From Annulohypoxylon bovei var. microspora (lineage: Eukaryota; Ascomycota; Sordariomycetes; Xylariales; Hypoxylaceae): DNA of 64,000 bases. The stretch is taken from positions 186,001-250,000 of the forward strand of contig MU405240.1 of NCBI GenBank assembly GCA_022836615.1. The letters are read 5' to 3'. The first letter of the stretch is position 1, and the number at the start of each line of letters is the position of its first letter. Positions 11,438-22,501 of the stretch are shown piece by piece. The position numbers were made by a program, and so were the translations under genes. The notes below the pieces were generated by a model. It searched no databases, was not told the DNA's origin, and was given only the letters and a program-made list of their open reading frames with translations.

Positions 11438-14400
11438 ATGTCCGAAACCCAACCGTCCGATGTGGACGAGAAGCCGACTACGTCCAGCGGCAAGCATTCG
11501 CTTTCAGCCTTCGACAGGCTACCTGACGAGATTGTCGAACAGTAGGTTCTGCCGCCATCAGTTCTAGTAAATGCTGATGTTAATCTACTATTCGCTGTAG
11601 GATACTTCAATTGACCGATCCTGAGTCGTTTGCATCTCTTGTCTTGTTGAATTCGAAATGGAGACGTGTTTCGCAGCACGCACATCTCTATGCACTTCAC
11701 CTCTCGCGATGCGCGTCCTACGCTTCCAGTCATAGTACCGTGCCGGTCGCAACTGTCGGCGATGATGACAATCTACCTAAACTGCGCCGCTTATTCGCCC
11801 GCGAGGTCAAGAGAAACCTATTCGAAGCTTATTTACGACCGAAGTCGACTACGATTAAACTAGTTTCAAACTGTATCGGTTCGTCTTCTGCACCTGGCGG
11901 CGAGGGAATGCAATTTAGTCCATCACCTAAGGGTCACCATATTCTCGCATATAATTCGTCTCGAATATTTGTCCTTGATGTTAGGGAGCCTGAAATAGCT
12001 GTTAAGCGGGAGTTTAAGATATTGCGCCGTCCGGCATCCACGTGCATATTGGACGATGGTAGTCTTCTCGCGGTCTTGTCGACCGATATGCAGGTTGACC
12101 TATATGATTTGGGCAAAGTTCCACCTCGCCGGATGCAGTCGCTCATCCTGGATCATACCCCTCGCGCTATCGCATTTTCTCCGTGTGGGCGTGTTCTAGC
12201 AGCCGCATACGAAGGCGGTATCGAAGTATCCTCTGTCAATCCAGGGGCTTTACCGACAGATCGAAGGGCTGTCAAATGCGATGGTGTCGACTCCCTCGCT
12301 TTCTCTTTCGATGGAACCCAGCTATTGGGAACGACGACGGCATCGCACATACCTAATACCGTTATTCTGACAGCCCCGTATTACGACCCTGAAAATCAAA
12401 TGTCGGAGGAGAATAATATCAGTGCGCTATGGACTACTTCCATACTCTTTCCGAATACAAGTCGAGATTGTAGTCATGCTGTTCTACTACAAGAATCAAG
12501 TTCCATGGAGGCAACATGGACCTTCACCTACGATCGAAGCTTCGAGACGTTCCGTGCTGTGCGAATCGATGATCTACGCAATGGAACGACTTATTTTACA
12601 GGGCCCGTCCCTTCCGCGACCTCGTCCGGGCCTTTGCTACCTTGTACTTTACCTGCTGCTAATTATCAGGGAGACCTTGTTTCGGCTGGGTTTGAAGGAA
12701 AAGACGTATGGTTGTATGGTATACCGGAAGATCTCGAGGCTGTTCCCGAAGGCAACCACGCGTCATCCGATCCGAATGGACCGCCTGGGCTGCACCGTAT
12801 GAATAGCGGAGTCTCAGTCCGGTCGCCGTCTCGAGTACAAGACGTGAACGGCAGTCGTGTTCCTCAGTGGCAAATACTCTGCGATAAATTCCGTAATAAT
12901 TTCGTGAGCGGGCGCAATATTACCCAGTTGACTGGCGTGAGCACTTTGAAGTGGGTTTCGGGCTTTGGTGATACGTCTTTGGAGGAACGTCTTGTCGTTG
13001 CTGCTCGAGGCGTTATGCCACCCAAACTCGTAACTGAGGAGGACGGTATCGATTTTGTAGACGGGGGAAGAATTACAATACTTGATTTTGATTATAGACC
13101 GGTAGATGGCGAAGAGAAAGAGATCACCATTGAAGTTGGCACAAATGAGGCCGAAGTACTAGAAGAGGAACACCGAGATATTGATACAGAAGTGGCTATT
13201 GTCAGGCGACGAACAGTGGCCCAACGGAGAGGAAATCGGAATAGCATAATGTCTATGGCAGCAACCTCATCTCGCCATGTTGATACCCTGCTTCGACCAT
13301 CAACTTCCCATACTTACAACGACGACCTGGAGGATCCGCTAGTACCGCGACCTATGGCCACAGCACGTTCTAATTCCTACGTAACGGCGCTTGATGAGAT
13401 AGAAGATGTCTCATTAGAGGAGGCTCAAGAGGCTCTCGATGCCCCATATGCTCATGCTAACCCACGATCTGGGCCAACCCTGCGCCGTGCCGCAACAGCT
13501 GCTGCCGTTAATCGCCGACGGAATCCACAACCCGTGGCTGGCCGAGTGGAGTATAGACGCGCCGACGGAAGAGCGGAACATCCTCACGAGAGTGACGCTG
13601 ATAACTGGGTGCCTCCCCCGCCCCCGTATACTAAGGACGACCCCGGTGACTTGCCTTCGTTTCTACGCCATTCTTCTATATCCGGCGTTGGACTTCCCAG
13701 TGACAGAGATCTAGTTCCGCCTGTTCCTCCTCTCCCGTCGTCGATTCCGCCAGTCCCACCTCTTCCATCATCTATCTCACCTATTCCAGCGAATTCTGGT
13801 CGTCCCGAGTTGCCACGTCTCCAGACTACTCCATTACGAGAGCAAGCACCTCGCATGTCTTGGAATTATCAATTTCCACGTCAAGGCGCCATGAATGATT
13901 CTACGAATGGTAGTAGATCTGCTATGCCAATAGGTGGGCAATCTCCCACTTTCTCGCGAGACAGCCGACCCCGCGTGGATGACGAAGATATATACAATGT
14001 ATCTCCACCCGTGACTCCTACCCGGGCTACAAGTTCTCACGTGTCCGAGGGCCCGACTACGATAAATGTAACTCCCGAACGGCCTAGCCCATACCAGCTA
14101 TCTATCGGGGCACCGTCATGGGGCACGGAATATACACCAACCTCATCTAGGTCGCACCCAGTTATGGGAGGATCCCGTCCGGGGTCAGCTAATACATACC
14201 CTCACAATCCTACTACACCCTCGTCTATGGTGAGTAGTCGATGGGAAAATGGGCAGACCGGTACCTACCCAATAGTCGGTAGACTTCCCAACGCCCAGAC
14301 ATGGCCAAGGGCCCCCCCTTTGTCGGACGTGTCCTCTTTCGCCGCGCTTAACGGCTACCCCCGTTCCGCGCCTGCTACAAATCATTACAACGAGGAGATT

Positions 14401-15024
14401 ATAACAACAGCTTTGCCTCCAGCACCCACCCCGGATCAGTTGGCACGTCTACATAGCAGACAGAATAGTGTCGGTGCTCCTCGCCCCGCATCAGGTAGCT
14501 TCCAGTTCCCACGCGTGCCTGTGGGCAGTCGTAGCCAACGAGATTCTCAACGGTACAGCGGAATTCCCGAAATACGACCTCCGCCGGCGGAACCAGACCA
14601 GCCACTTATTATCAGTACGCCAACAGGTGTAACCGGTGCGTTTGATACACCCGGGTACTTAGATGGGGGTAGACGGCCTTCGGAACCGGTGTTGCATGCC
14701 CCAGTCCCTCGCCATCCCAGACCAGTATCGGGAGTTCATCTACTTCGACCAACCGTCGAACGTCTAGAAACCATTTCTAGTATCAATAACGGGGAACAGA
14801 CACCTTCGCAGCTCACCAATACGTCGCTCCGCCACCATACTAGCTTGACGCGTCGGCAGAGCCGTGCCAGAAGAGGGGCTCTCAAGAACATAAAGGACGC
14901 CAAGCTCCGAGGATGGACAGGGCGGAGGAAGAATAAGAAGGAAAACGAGCCCTGGACTGATTTGACCTGGGCGGCGGCGGCTCCCAGAGGCCAAGCTAAG
15001 GAGAAGAAATGCATCGTAATGTAG
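11438..15024 (+). CDS. F-box protein with C-terminal CaaX box
   Basis: Large F-box protein, presumably an SCF ubiquitin-ligase substrate adaptor. Exon 1 is 11438-11541 and exon 2 is 11601-15024, joined through a GT-AG intron of 59 nt; about 1175 residues. The F-box lies at about residues 22-65 (LPDEIVEQILQL, then a conserved Trp in SKWRRVS) and is split by the intron, so an ATG inside exon 2 would lose it. Residues 100-530 contain beta-rich segments that look like a degenerate WD-type propeller (DLYDLGKVPPR, IAFSPCGRVLAA). The remainder is low-complexity, rich in Pro and Ser, with a duplicated PPVPPLPSSI element at about 13,719-13,778. The C-terminus is strongly basic and ends in Cys-Ile-Val-Met, a CaaX prenylation box with Met predicting farnesylation. 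Partners and substrates are unknown. Confidence 0.82.
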
Positions 15025-15794
15025 ACAAGGGAGAGTACCATGAGGACCTGCGCACAAAAAACGCGGACACAATCTTGAATTTCTTTTTTAAGGACTTTTT
15101 AATGACAAATACCCTGGTGCCCTAGGCGCACCTAAATTTTGTTTGGCAAGGATAAATGTTGGACATTGGGACCGCTCGCTCGAATCTCGGTTAGGCTAGG
15201 GGGATGGATAACAGGCGCAAATGTATGAGATACCATAGTCTACTGCCTACTACGTAGGGATTGAAAATAAGACATGAAACTGCCAATTGCGGTTTCGTAT
15301 TGATCTATAATATATTAGCTGAATCAATGAATGTTGTTCAACGTGCGTTATTTGAGGCTGGTACGAATTAGTCTCAACTGTTTCATACGGCCATAAATAG
15401 TCATAAAGCGTTAAGGTTTATTTCTAGTCACTTTAACATGTCACAGTAGCATGATCAGGGGGATATGTTGGTTGTGTGGGTGCCACTACTAAAAAGTAGG
15501 GCCGGAAAGGTGTCTCATTGCCTGCTGAAGCTCTCGTGGAGTGCAGCAATGGTGGCAAATCTTCTCCGAATGTTTGGCGATATCCTCTCCCTCCAAAGAA
15601 CCGGTGCTCGAGGCAAATCCGAACTCCCACAAAAACAGACCAAATGCCAACGCCGTGGCTATGCCCCAACTCCAAAAGACACATCCCATTGTCCACGTGC
15701 CGTCAGATGATGTAATAATTAACAACTTAGGCATGGCTATAAATTATTAATTAGTGTATCTCGGCAAAGAAGATATTCATCTCTTACCGGATAT
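15025..15794. other. Convergent 3' region
   Basis: This stretch lies between the 3' ends of the F-box gene and of the minus-strand histone-fold gene. It holds one plausible small minus-strand ORF (15,489-15,734), described separately. The rest is A+T-rich and looks like 3' untranslated sequence. Confidence 0.6.
15489..15734 (-). CDS. Possible small membrane protein (81 aa)
   Basis: An ATG-initiated ORF of 81 codons. It has one hydrophobic segment at about residues 21-38 (GIATALAFGLFLWEFG) and a downstream acidic and Cys/His-containing tail (KICHHCC). I do not recognise the family. It lies in the gap between two convergent genes, and the opposite strand is also open over the same bases, which weakens the case. 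It might instead be part of a 3' untranslated region. Codon choice is not obviously unlike its neighbours. No intron is needed. Confidence 0.3.
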   Translation of the reverse strand: MPKLLIITSSDGTWTMGCVFWSWGIATALAFGLFLWEFGFASSTGSLEGEDIAKHSEKICHHCCTPRELQQAMRHLSGPTF

Positions 15795-16607
15795 CTAGAA
15801 GTTCATCTCCATGTCCATCATGGCGACGTCTTCATCGGCCAGAGAACTCAGGCCGGAGCTAGCGGGTCTGGGAGACTCGACCTCGGTGACATCGGCAACC
15901 ACAGGCTCAGGTAGACGTCGCGACAGGTCGTGCATCTGAAAAGCCCAGTCATGGACGGGGTTCTGCTTGCCGTTTGCCTCAGGCTCAACGATACCCCAGC
16001 CGATAATCGTACTCGCGTACTTAGAGTCATCGCCGGTCCTATTGTGCTTGCGCTTGAGAGCTGCAATTCGCATTAGTCAGCATAACCGCAATAAAGCTAG
16101 ATATTATGTAGGCGGAGATTAAAGGGCTTTAAACATACCACTCAGGTAGTCTGTCTCACGTGGTTCCTCGACTCCATCCACCTCCGCATCGCCTGCTGTC
16201 TGCTTATGTAGCCCAGCGACTTTGCGGATGCGGATGTTCTGAGGGCCCATTGCCCATTGGATGAAGTCATCTACGCCGCGGGTATCCTCCTCGCCCGTGA
16301 GCTCTTGCTCCGTGAAGTCTCGGTTTGGCTTCATCGCGCCGCAGTTTTCGAAGGCCATGCGTATGTCTACGATGTCGGGAATGCTCGACGCGCCACCCTC
16401 ATTGTTAACGCTAGCGCATCGCGCCACTTCTCGCGAGATGGCCATCAGGTACTTAGCCGTCAAGCCAGTGACCGTGTCAACGGTTGCGGGGGTGGACGAG
16501 TGGTAGCCTTGGGCGCGCAAAATCTGAAGGATTACGGGCCGGAGAAGCGCGTGGTGAATCTCGTCTGGGCCGGGAGCGCGGTGGCTCTGCTGCGGTTGTG
16601 ACGACAT
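15795..16607 (-). CDS. Bromodomain-associated histone-fold protein (TAF3/TAF8-like)
   Basis: Short nuclear protein with a histone fold of the bromodomain-associated type, as found in TFIID subunits TAF3 and TAF8; it probably forms a histone-like pair with a partner such as TAF10. Exon 1 is 16607-16139 and exon 2 is 16060-15795, with a GT-AG intron carrying a CTGACTAAT branch region; 244 residues. The histone fold spans about residues 12-90: HHALLRPVILQILRAQGY begins the first helix and a long second helix follows around LTAKYLMAISREVA. A region with DDFIQWAMGP lies after it. I chose the ATG at 16,607; an in-frame ATG 19 codons upstream exists. No PHD finger is present, so it is shorter than animal TAF3. 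TAF7 starts 1.5 kb away, head to head, which fits a TFIID role. Confidence 0.78.
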
Positions 16608-18086
16608 AGCGAAGATCTCTCGATGAACGATTCCTTTGTCTCGAGGTCGGTAACTCTGAAACAAACGTCGGAATCAAGGGCTCGCGGTACGAGGTCGAAC
16701 AAAGCGGCTGTTCGAAGGTAATCACCGACGAAAATTGATTGAGCGATGATCTAGATTCAAGAATTAGCGTGGGTTAGGTGTTTTCTTTCGAAATGAAAAC
16801 GCGTGATGGGATCTATCGCGAAAGCTACATACTGCGTGTCTAACGAGACCTTCGTGTTCGTCAAAGTGGGACTTATCAGTCAAACAGGCTTTTCCAAAAT
16901 ACCAATTAATGTAAAAAGAAACCTCTTTTAAAAGAAATGGTGCGTTAAGATAGAAATAAAAAATTTGTTGGTTTGTTAAGCGACGTTGACGTATGTAGTC
17001 GGTTGTTAAGCGGGAAAGTGATTGAAGAGGTAAATATTTATCTCTAGGAGAAAAGAAGATAAGAAGATGAGAAGAAGGGAGGAAAGGCCTTTTCTTATAT
17101 ATCTTTTGGAAGCACCGTAGATACGATTCGATTGAAGAAATACGGGAATAGATTTCGATTTCGAGAAGTAGTGATTGATATCGTTGTAGATTAACCGAAT
17201 TCAGTCGATTTTAGTTTGTCCTCTGCCATTTGCGCAATCAGCACGCCTTAGCAAGTAGCTGCTAAGCCTTACGTTATAACATCCGAGATTTGATGCTATT
17301 TTTAAAGGGTGTGTATGTGGAAGTTGAGAAGCTTTTGGAGGTTTTCATCAATAAAGCTTAGAGCTCTAATCTAAAAACGTACTAGCGTGATAATACTTAA
17401 GTACTTAAGTATTTTTGACCAAATAATACATAGGTAGGTACCTAGGCAAGGTATTAAGTATGTAGGTACTTATATAAGTAAATATTTTACGAAAATGTTT
17501 TGTTTAATTCTTTTGTAGGATTTTTAAAGAAAATGTTTATTAAAAAGCACAGTTTATGATTAGTGATTTATGCGAATAATTAATATATTTTTCTTTGTTA
17601 CGGTCTTTCTTATAATTGATTCCTTTGTAAAAAAGTGTACCTACGTACACAGGTACCTTCAATACCTAAGTTGCTAAGTTCATAGATTTAACCTTATTTT
17701 ATTGATTCTGCCCCACCCTAAAGTGTACATGTGTAGAGTACAGCCCCACATAAGCAAATAAGGTTTTATCGATAAAGCCTGTCGCATTACCTAGGTGACC
17801 CCAAACTTCCCAAGTTCCATTACACTGGTCGCGCTTTCAGGAATTCTGAATTCTTCTTCCTTTAAACAATTCGTTCTAATGTGCAAGTTCAACAAGTTCA
17901 ACTAACACCAAGAAATTGCAGTTTCTTCATCATTGGACTGATTACAACGATAGTGCGATTATAGAGACCTGAGATTATATCTCATCTCTTCATTTCTTCA
18001 TATCTCCGTCTCTTTATTTCAATTTATTGGGACGCGAACATCTTCATTTCCTGTCTTTAATTGTCATCAACCTTGACATCTACATC
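16608..18086. other. Divergent promoter region of two TAF-type genes
   Basis: About 1.5 kb separates the starts of the histone-fold gene (minus) and TAF7 (plus). It has a purine-rich stretch at 17,045-17,085 and an AT-rich centre at 17,400-17,640 with TAGGTACCTAGG motifs near 17,430. The last 100 bases before the TAF7 start are pyrimidine-rich, typical of fungal leaders. No gene seen. Confidence 0.6.
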
Positions 18087-19670
18087 ATGTCTTCTATCAA
18101 TGTGAAGCCGACGCTCAAGCTCGACACGAGTCAGAGCATGCCTCCCCCATCTAATACCGAGAACCCCAAGCCTAAGCTCAAGCTAAACACTGGATCTCGA
18201 CAATCATCCGTCAGCGGCGACGCTGCTGCTCCCACCCCTTCTAGCGAAAAGATCAAGATCAACATTAAGAAGATGACCAGCAGCCAACCGGGCACGCCAG
18301 CTGCTACTTCAGCTGCCCCAACGTCAACTATTACCAAGTCCAAATCGGGACGAACATCCAAGCCAACCAAGAAGCTCATCGAATCGAAAAAGCGCGGATT
18401 TGACAGCGACGATGAAGACCGACCGTTGTCGGTGACTCGCCAAGAATCGAACCGTCCTAACAAGATGATCAAGATCAAGCACCCCACCGCCCAGACCCCG
18501 GGCACGCCTATTAATTCTATCAAGTTCAAACCTAGAGGCTCGCCCGTCGGCCATCGCCCTGGCGATGGTTACGATTCCGAGGCTAGCGACCGTGAAGCCG
18601 ACCCCCTCCGAGAATCAACCTTCATACTTCGTGCCATGCCTGGAAAGCCGGCGCAGTATTTGAATAGAGCTTTAAGAGACAATACCATCGGTCTTCCTAA
18701 GCAAAACGGAGGCGCAGATTTCGGCGTGCAATTTCTCGATGCCAAGCAACGTCGAGCTATGGTCACTATCGACGGAGCCTACTTCGCCGCTGTTCTAGTT
18801 CACCTGCCTACCATCACAGAGGTGATGAAAACATGGGATAGGAGGAACATAATGAAGAATTCGGATGTCTCAGAGATGCTTCTATGTTTCCAGGAGGTCA
18901 AAAGTGAGGCCGAGGCCAAGACTGTCCCACTTCCGCCCATGGTCTTGAAGAACGATCACAAGTGGCCCCATGGTCTTACCCCTCCTATGCACGACGCCGT
19001 CCACCAACGGTTCAGAAAGACATTGTCTGAGAAGCAATGGCAGAGTAGTGCATCTCGTGTTACGAAATTGCTAGAGGACGACGCAGCCGCCTTGGAATCA
19101 CATGTCGAATTCTTACAGGATGAGGATGGCTTTGTAGATTCCGAGGAAGATGAAGAGGATGCTGAAGGTGAAATCGAGCAAGAATACTTCGGAGATCAGC
19201 CCGAACCAATGGAGGAAGATGAGGAAGATGATGAGATGTTAGCCGCCATGGAGGCCGCACTCAATGAGGATCGAATGCAAATCGAAGAACCTGTCGCAGC
19301 CACGCCGAACATGTCATTGGAGGCACTAGAGGCACCAACTCCGATGACTATGGAGGCTATTACACCCGCGCCCGTTGCCGGCGAGATCATGTCAGAGGAA
19401 GACGAGGATGAAGATGAGGAGGACGACGACGAAGATGATGACGAAGATGACGGGGAAGAAGTGGACGAGGAGGAATTGGTTGCGGAACGAGAGCGCAAAG
19501 AGAAGCTTGACGAGATTGAGCACCTGAATAAGGCATATGAGGACACGTTGCGCCAACTCTCCGAAGTCAATGCACCAATCCTCAAGAGACGAATTCTGAC
19601 GACAAAGGCCAATCTCGAAAAGGAGATTTCTGTCAAGAAAGCTGCCCTAGGCCTGACGGACGAGGATTAA
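18087..19670 (+). CDS. TAF7: TFIID subunit TAF7
   Basis: Subunit of the general transcription factor TFIID, which binds TAF1 and acts in pre-initiation complex assembly. Single exon, 527 residues. The TAFII55 N-terminal domain covers about residues 176-318: it starts with ESTFILRAMPGKPAQYL, continues with RRAMVTIDGAYFAAVLVHLP and ends after HKWPHGLTPPMHDAVHQRF. Before it is a basic Ser/Thr-rich segment. After it come two acidic runs, the longest at about 19,395-19,480. A C-terminal coiled-coil stretch (NKAYEDTLRQLSEVNAPILK) is also typical of TAF7. I used the ATG at 18,087 since the open frame upstream begins with TTG. It runs divergently from the histone-fold gene and converges on mL54. Confidence 0.95.
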   Translation: MSSINVKPTLKLDTSQSMPPPSNTENPKPKLKLNTGSRQSSVSGDAAAPTPSSEKIKINIKKMTSSQPGTPAATSAAPTSTITKSKSGRTSKPTKKLIESKKRGFDSDDEDRPLSVTRQESNRPNKMIKIKHPTAQTPGTPINSIKFKPRGSPVGHRPGDGYDSEASDREADPLRESTFILRAMPGKPAQYLNRALRDNTIGLPKQNGGADFGVQFLDAKQRRAMVTIDGAYFAAVLVHLPTITEVMKTWDRRNIMKNSDVSEMLLCFQEVKSEAEAKTVPLPPMVLKNDHKWPHGLTPPMHDAVHQRFRKTLSEKQWQSSASRVTKLLEDDAAALESHVEFLQDEDGFVDSEEDEEDAEGEIEQEYFGDQPEPMEEDEEDDEMLAAMEAALNEDRMQIEEPVAATPNMSLEALEAPTPMTMEAITPAPVAGEIMSEEDEDEDEEDDDEDDDEDDGEEVDEEELVAERERKEKLDEIEHLNKAYEDTLRQLSEVNAPILKRRILTTKANLEKEISVKKAALGLTDED

Positions 19671-20162
19671 GTTTGGACCCATGGCATAGCATTTTGACTT
19701 TTTTTTCATTTTGATGTTTTTTTTCTTCTTAAGTCACGACACTACGCGTATTTTTCAAGATCGCACATGGCATCTGGAGGACATCGGCAATCGGTTGGAC
19801 CCAAGGTCAGGAGTTACCGGAACGATACCCTCAAGCGTTACATAAAGCTGGAAATGGATTGATTATTACTTGTTACTTGAAATGTCCACGCTTTTCTGGG
19901 TGGATGACGCAAAGTGTTTGCGATTGAGGAGTTCGATACAGATGGCGTCTAAATAGCAAGCCGCTACGATATGAGAAATAGTCACCATCATCTGACAAAT
20001 GCATGTGATATTTTGTATACAGGCCTGCTAACGTATAGTACATCTCGGGGAGTAGAGCTATGCCTAGCCTCATCCTCTACGCAAGGCCATAAGTTTCCCG
20101 TCCATATATAACAGCTCATCCGAGTAGATATTTTACCATTAAAATTTCGTCGATGCCGTAGA
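19671..20162. other. Convergent 3' region between TAF7 and mL54
   Basis: About 490 bases with no gene. Two T-runs at about 19,699-19,732 lie just after the TAF7 stop and may mark its 3' end. The rest would hold the 3' untranslated region of mL54. Confidence 0.6.
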
Positions 20163-20990
20163 CTACATGCCCTTCAGGTAATTGGCCTCCTTGATGCTGG
20201 CCTTCCTCTCCTTGCGCATGGCCTTGGTCAGCTCCTCCCTGGCATCCTTCGCCGCGAGCGAACCCTCCGTCGTGCCGTCCTCGTTGCTCGGGAGGTTGAT
20301 GCTCTGGTGCTGCAGCGGGATCTTGGGCGCGAGGGCCTCGATATTGCCCTCGGCTAGAATCTGGGCTTCTAGTGCGCGTTGCCGCTTCGCTGCTAGACGT
20401 CGCTGTTTCCTCGATTTTGCTAGGGAGGGGTTAGTCAGACTGCTAATTGACTGCCTAGAAAGATATCCAGTTGGGTGTTCTGTATATACATGATATATAC
20501 AGATATGAAGTGAGACGGGAGCGGCCTCAGCAAAACCGGAATGTCTAAGAGAAGCAAAAAGCAGATGAATGGATGCCTAAACCTCTACCTGTATTCAGGG
20601 ATACTCACAAAACTCGTCGCCCTCGTCCTCGCCGGTGGCTTCTTCCTTTTTCTGCGTCCTGATGCACGTCCACAGCCACGACGGGTACGCATCGTCGGCC
20701 ATAGCCACGGGATCCGTCCGGTTCTTGAAGTAGTTGAGGCCCGTCAGGATGGTTCCCTCCGGGCACGCCGACAACGTCGGCTTCTCCTCGTCCGCCGCGG
20801 TGTCGGCTAGCGGCGTGCCGAAGACGGGCGGTTCGCTCGCGGACGCGGATGGTGGTGGTGGAGAGGGGGCCGCGGGGGAGGAGCGTCGCGCGAGGGTGCT
20901 GGAGATGGGTCGGACGAAGGCGGCGCGGGGTCGCACAGGTATGCGCGGTTTGAGCACCGAGGCGCAATGGAGACACCGCTGGCAGATCAT
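20163..20990 (-). CDS. Mitochondrial ribosomal protein mL54 (MRPL37 family)
   Basis: Component of the large subunit of the mitochondrial ribosome. Exon 1 is 20990-20609 and exon 2 is 20419-20163, joined by a GT-AG intron of 189 nt; 212 residues. The N-terminus MICQRCLHCASVLKP is basic and Ser/Ala-rich, as for a mitochondrial targeting sequence. The family core has LSACPEGTILTGLNYFKN, then PSWLWTC. After the intron comes the basic SKSRKQRRLAAK and the IPLQHQSINLP segment typical of the mL54 C-terminal half. A Pro/Ala-rich linker follows the targeting peptide and is variable in the family. It converges with TAF7 and is followed upstream by NDUFB10, another mitochondrial gene. Confidence 0.88.
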
Positions 20991-21453
20991 AATGAGTGAT
21001 TTGCGTTAGAATGCGCGGACGCTAGCTTGAGATTGGGAGGTTTGGATTTTGGATTTTGGATTTTTACTGGTTCGAGGGTATTGAAGCTCTAGAAATTTTG
21101 TATGGGGAGGTCGGAGCTTTGGGAGTCGATTTCGCCGATATCTGGTCGGTTAAAGTGGTTAAAGTGGAGGGGACAATGGATCAGCTAAGAGCCTCAACCT
21201 TGAACTAACAGTTCCAGTCTTTAATAGAGAAATCTACCTTTACATAGTAGGTACTAATATGCAAATAATGGCTATCCATTTCTGATATGGGTATTTCACA
21301 AATAGAGCATGGGAATTGGGCTGGGATTCTTGTGTCTGGCATGTTGAAACTTCTGGTTATGTACAATGTATGATGGGTGTGTAAGAAGTTCCCCTCGCAC
21401 CAGATTGGCCTCATATAAAGACCCGTTCAAGGCATTCATTGCTTCTCGTTCCG
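20991..21453. other. Intergenic between NDUFB10 and mL54
   Basis: About 460 bases that should hold the mL54 promoter and the 3' end of NDUFB10, both minus strand. A short direct repeat GGATTTTGGATTTTT-like stretch sits near 21,043-21,065. No gene seen. Confidence 0.55.
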
Positions 21454-21931
21454 TTACTTCAACGGCCTCAGTTCCGTATCTACTATTTGCTCCGTTCCAT
21501 CCTTCATCACTTTGGAGCGGACGACGTTCCGTTGCTCAAACATATAGCCCTTTACTCGGACATCCTTGAGCATCTGGAGGTATTTTTCTGTTCTCATATT
21601 AGTTACTCCAGTCGCTGCAAGCCAGATTTTATCCGTAATTGGAACAAATACGATCCCTCGTAGATTTCCAAATAGTATTCCCAAAGCGACTATAATCAAA
21701 CTAACCTCTTAGAGCGCCGCACTTCTCGAGGTGGTTAACACCCTCGCGGTAGTAGCATTTGCTCAGCTCCTCTCGCACCAGTCGGCCCATCATAACACCA
21801 ACCCATTGCTCTTTGATGATGGCATCTTGCGCTTGCTTCAATCGCTTGTTGTCGTCGAAGTCGACGCCTGCGAAGGAGGGGGGGACTGTAGGCTTCTTTG
21901 CCAGGAAGGCTTCGGATTCGGGGGTCGGCAT
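21454..21931 (-). CDS. Complex I subunit NDUFB10 (fungal 12 kDa type)
   Basis: Accessory subunit of mitochondrial NADH:ubiquinone oxidoreductase, in the membrane arm. Exon 1 is 21931-21706 and exon 2 is 21587-21454, joined by a GT-AG intron with a GTAACTAAT branch region; 119 residues. The N-terminus MPTPESEAFLAKKPTVPPSF and the core EQWVGVMMGRLVREEL are close to the Neurospora 12 kDa subunit. Cysteines in SKCYYREGVNHLEKCG fit the twin-Cys arrangement of NDUFB10, which is oxidised in the intermembrane space. The intron falls just after that motif, and exon 2 continues with EKYLQMLKDVRVKGYMFEQR. It is divergent from the nucleolin-like gene, sharing a 570-bp region. Confidence 0.9.
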
Positions 21932-22501
21932 CGTGATAGAAGGAAGACTTGGATAACTCGATTGCAGATTCGATTTATAGTTTATAGGATTGATCTCGGT
22001 CGACAGTGATTTAACACTGCCGCTTGTGGTTGAGTGGAAAGTCTTGGTAGAATTCGTGATAGAGCTTCAGTCAATCAATCAAGCAAGCAATCCAATGCCA
22101 GTGCTCTATCTGACGCAAGTCACGTGTAGGAATTTCCGATGTTGTACCTGAGTACTTATGTACCTAAGTACCTATACTTTTTACATAGTACGGTACAAAG
22201 CACGCAATATAGTTTTAGACACTGTGTAAACATGGTTCGTGCTATCGCGCTATCGTGCCTTGCTAGTGTGACACTACCCCTCACCGCCCGCAGCTGCCCC
22301 CACTGGCAGAATGAAATTTTCAACGAGAAAGGGTCCTGGGTCTAGAAATTTTTCGAGCTACCAACCACTTTTCCATTGAAATACAACTTTTGCGCCCACG
22401 ATTGTCAATTCGTATTTTCCCCTCCTCCTTCGTTCATTAATTCACAACTCCCGCATACTTTTTCACAATCAATCATTTAATCACAATACCTTATCATCAC
22501 G
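21932..22501. promoter_or_regulatory. Divergent promoter region, NDUFB10 / nucleolin-like gene
   Basis: 570 bases between two divergent start codons. A CACGTG palindrome lies at 22,121-22,126, a possible site for a bHLH factor; the window also encodes a Pho4-type bHLH protein, but no link is shown. The 100 bases before 22,502 are pyrimidine-rich. Confidence 0.5.
22121..22126. promoter_or_regulatory. CACGTG E-box palindrome
   Basis: A perfect CACGTG sits between two divergent genes, 195 bases from NDUFB10 and 375 from the nucleolin-like gene. This is the core recognised by Pho4, Cbf1 and similar bHLH factors. A six-base match alone is weak evidence of function. Confidence 0.35.

Noticed and set aside
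19196..19636. Minus-strand Ser-rich ORF over TAF7
   Set aside because: It is the antisense of the acidic Asp/Glu runs of TAF7 and has no independent support.
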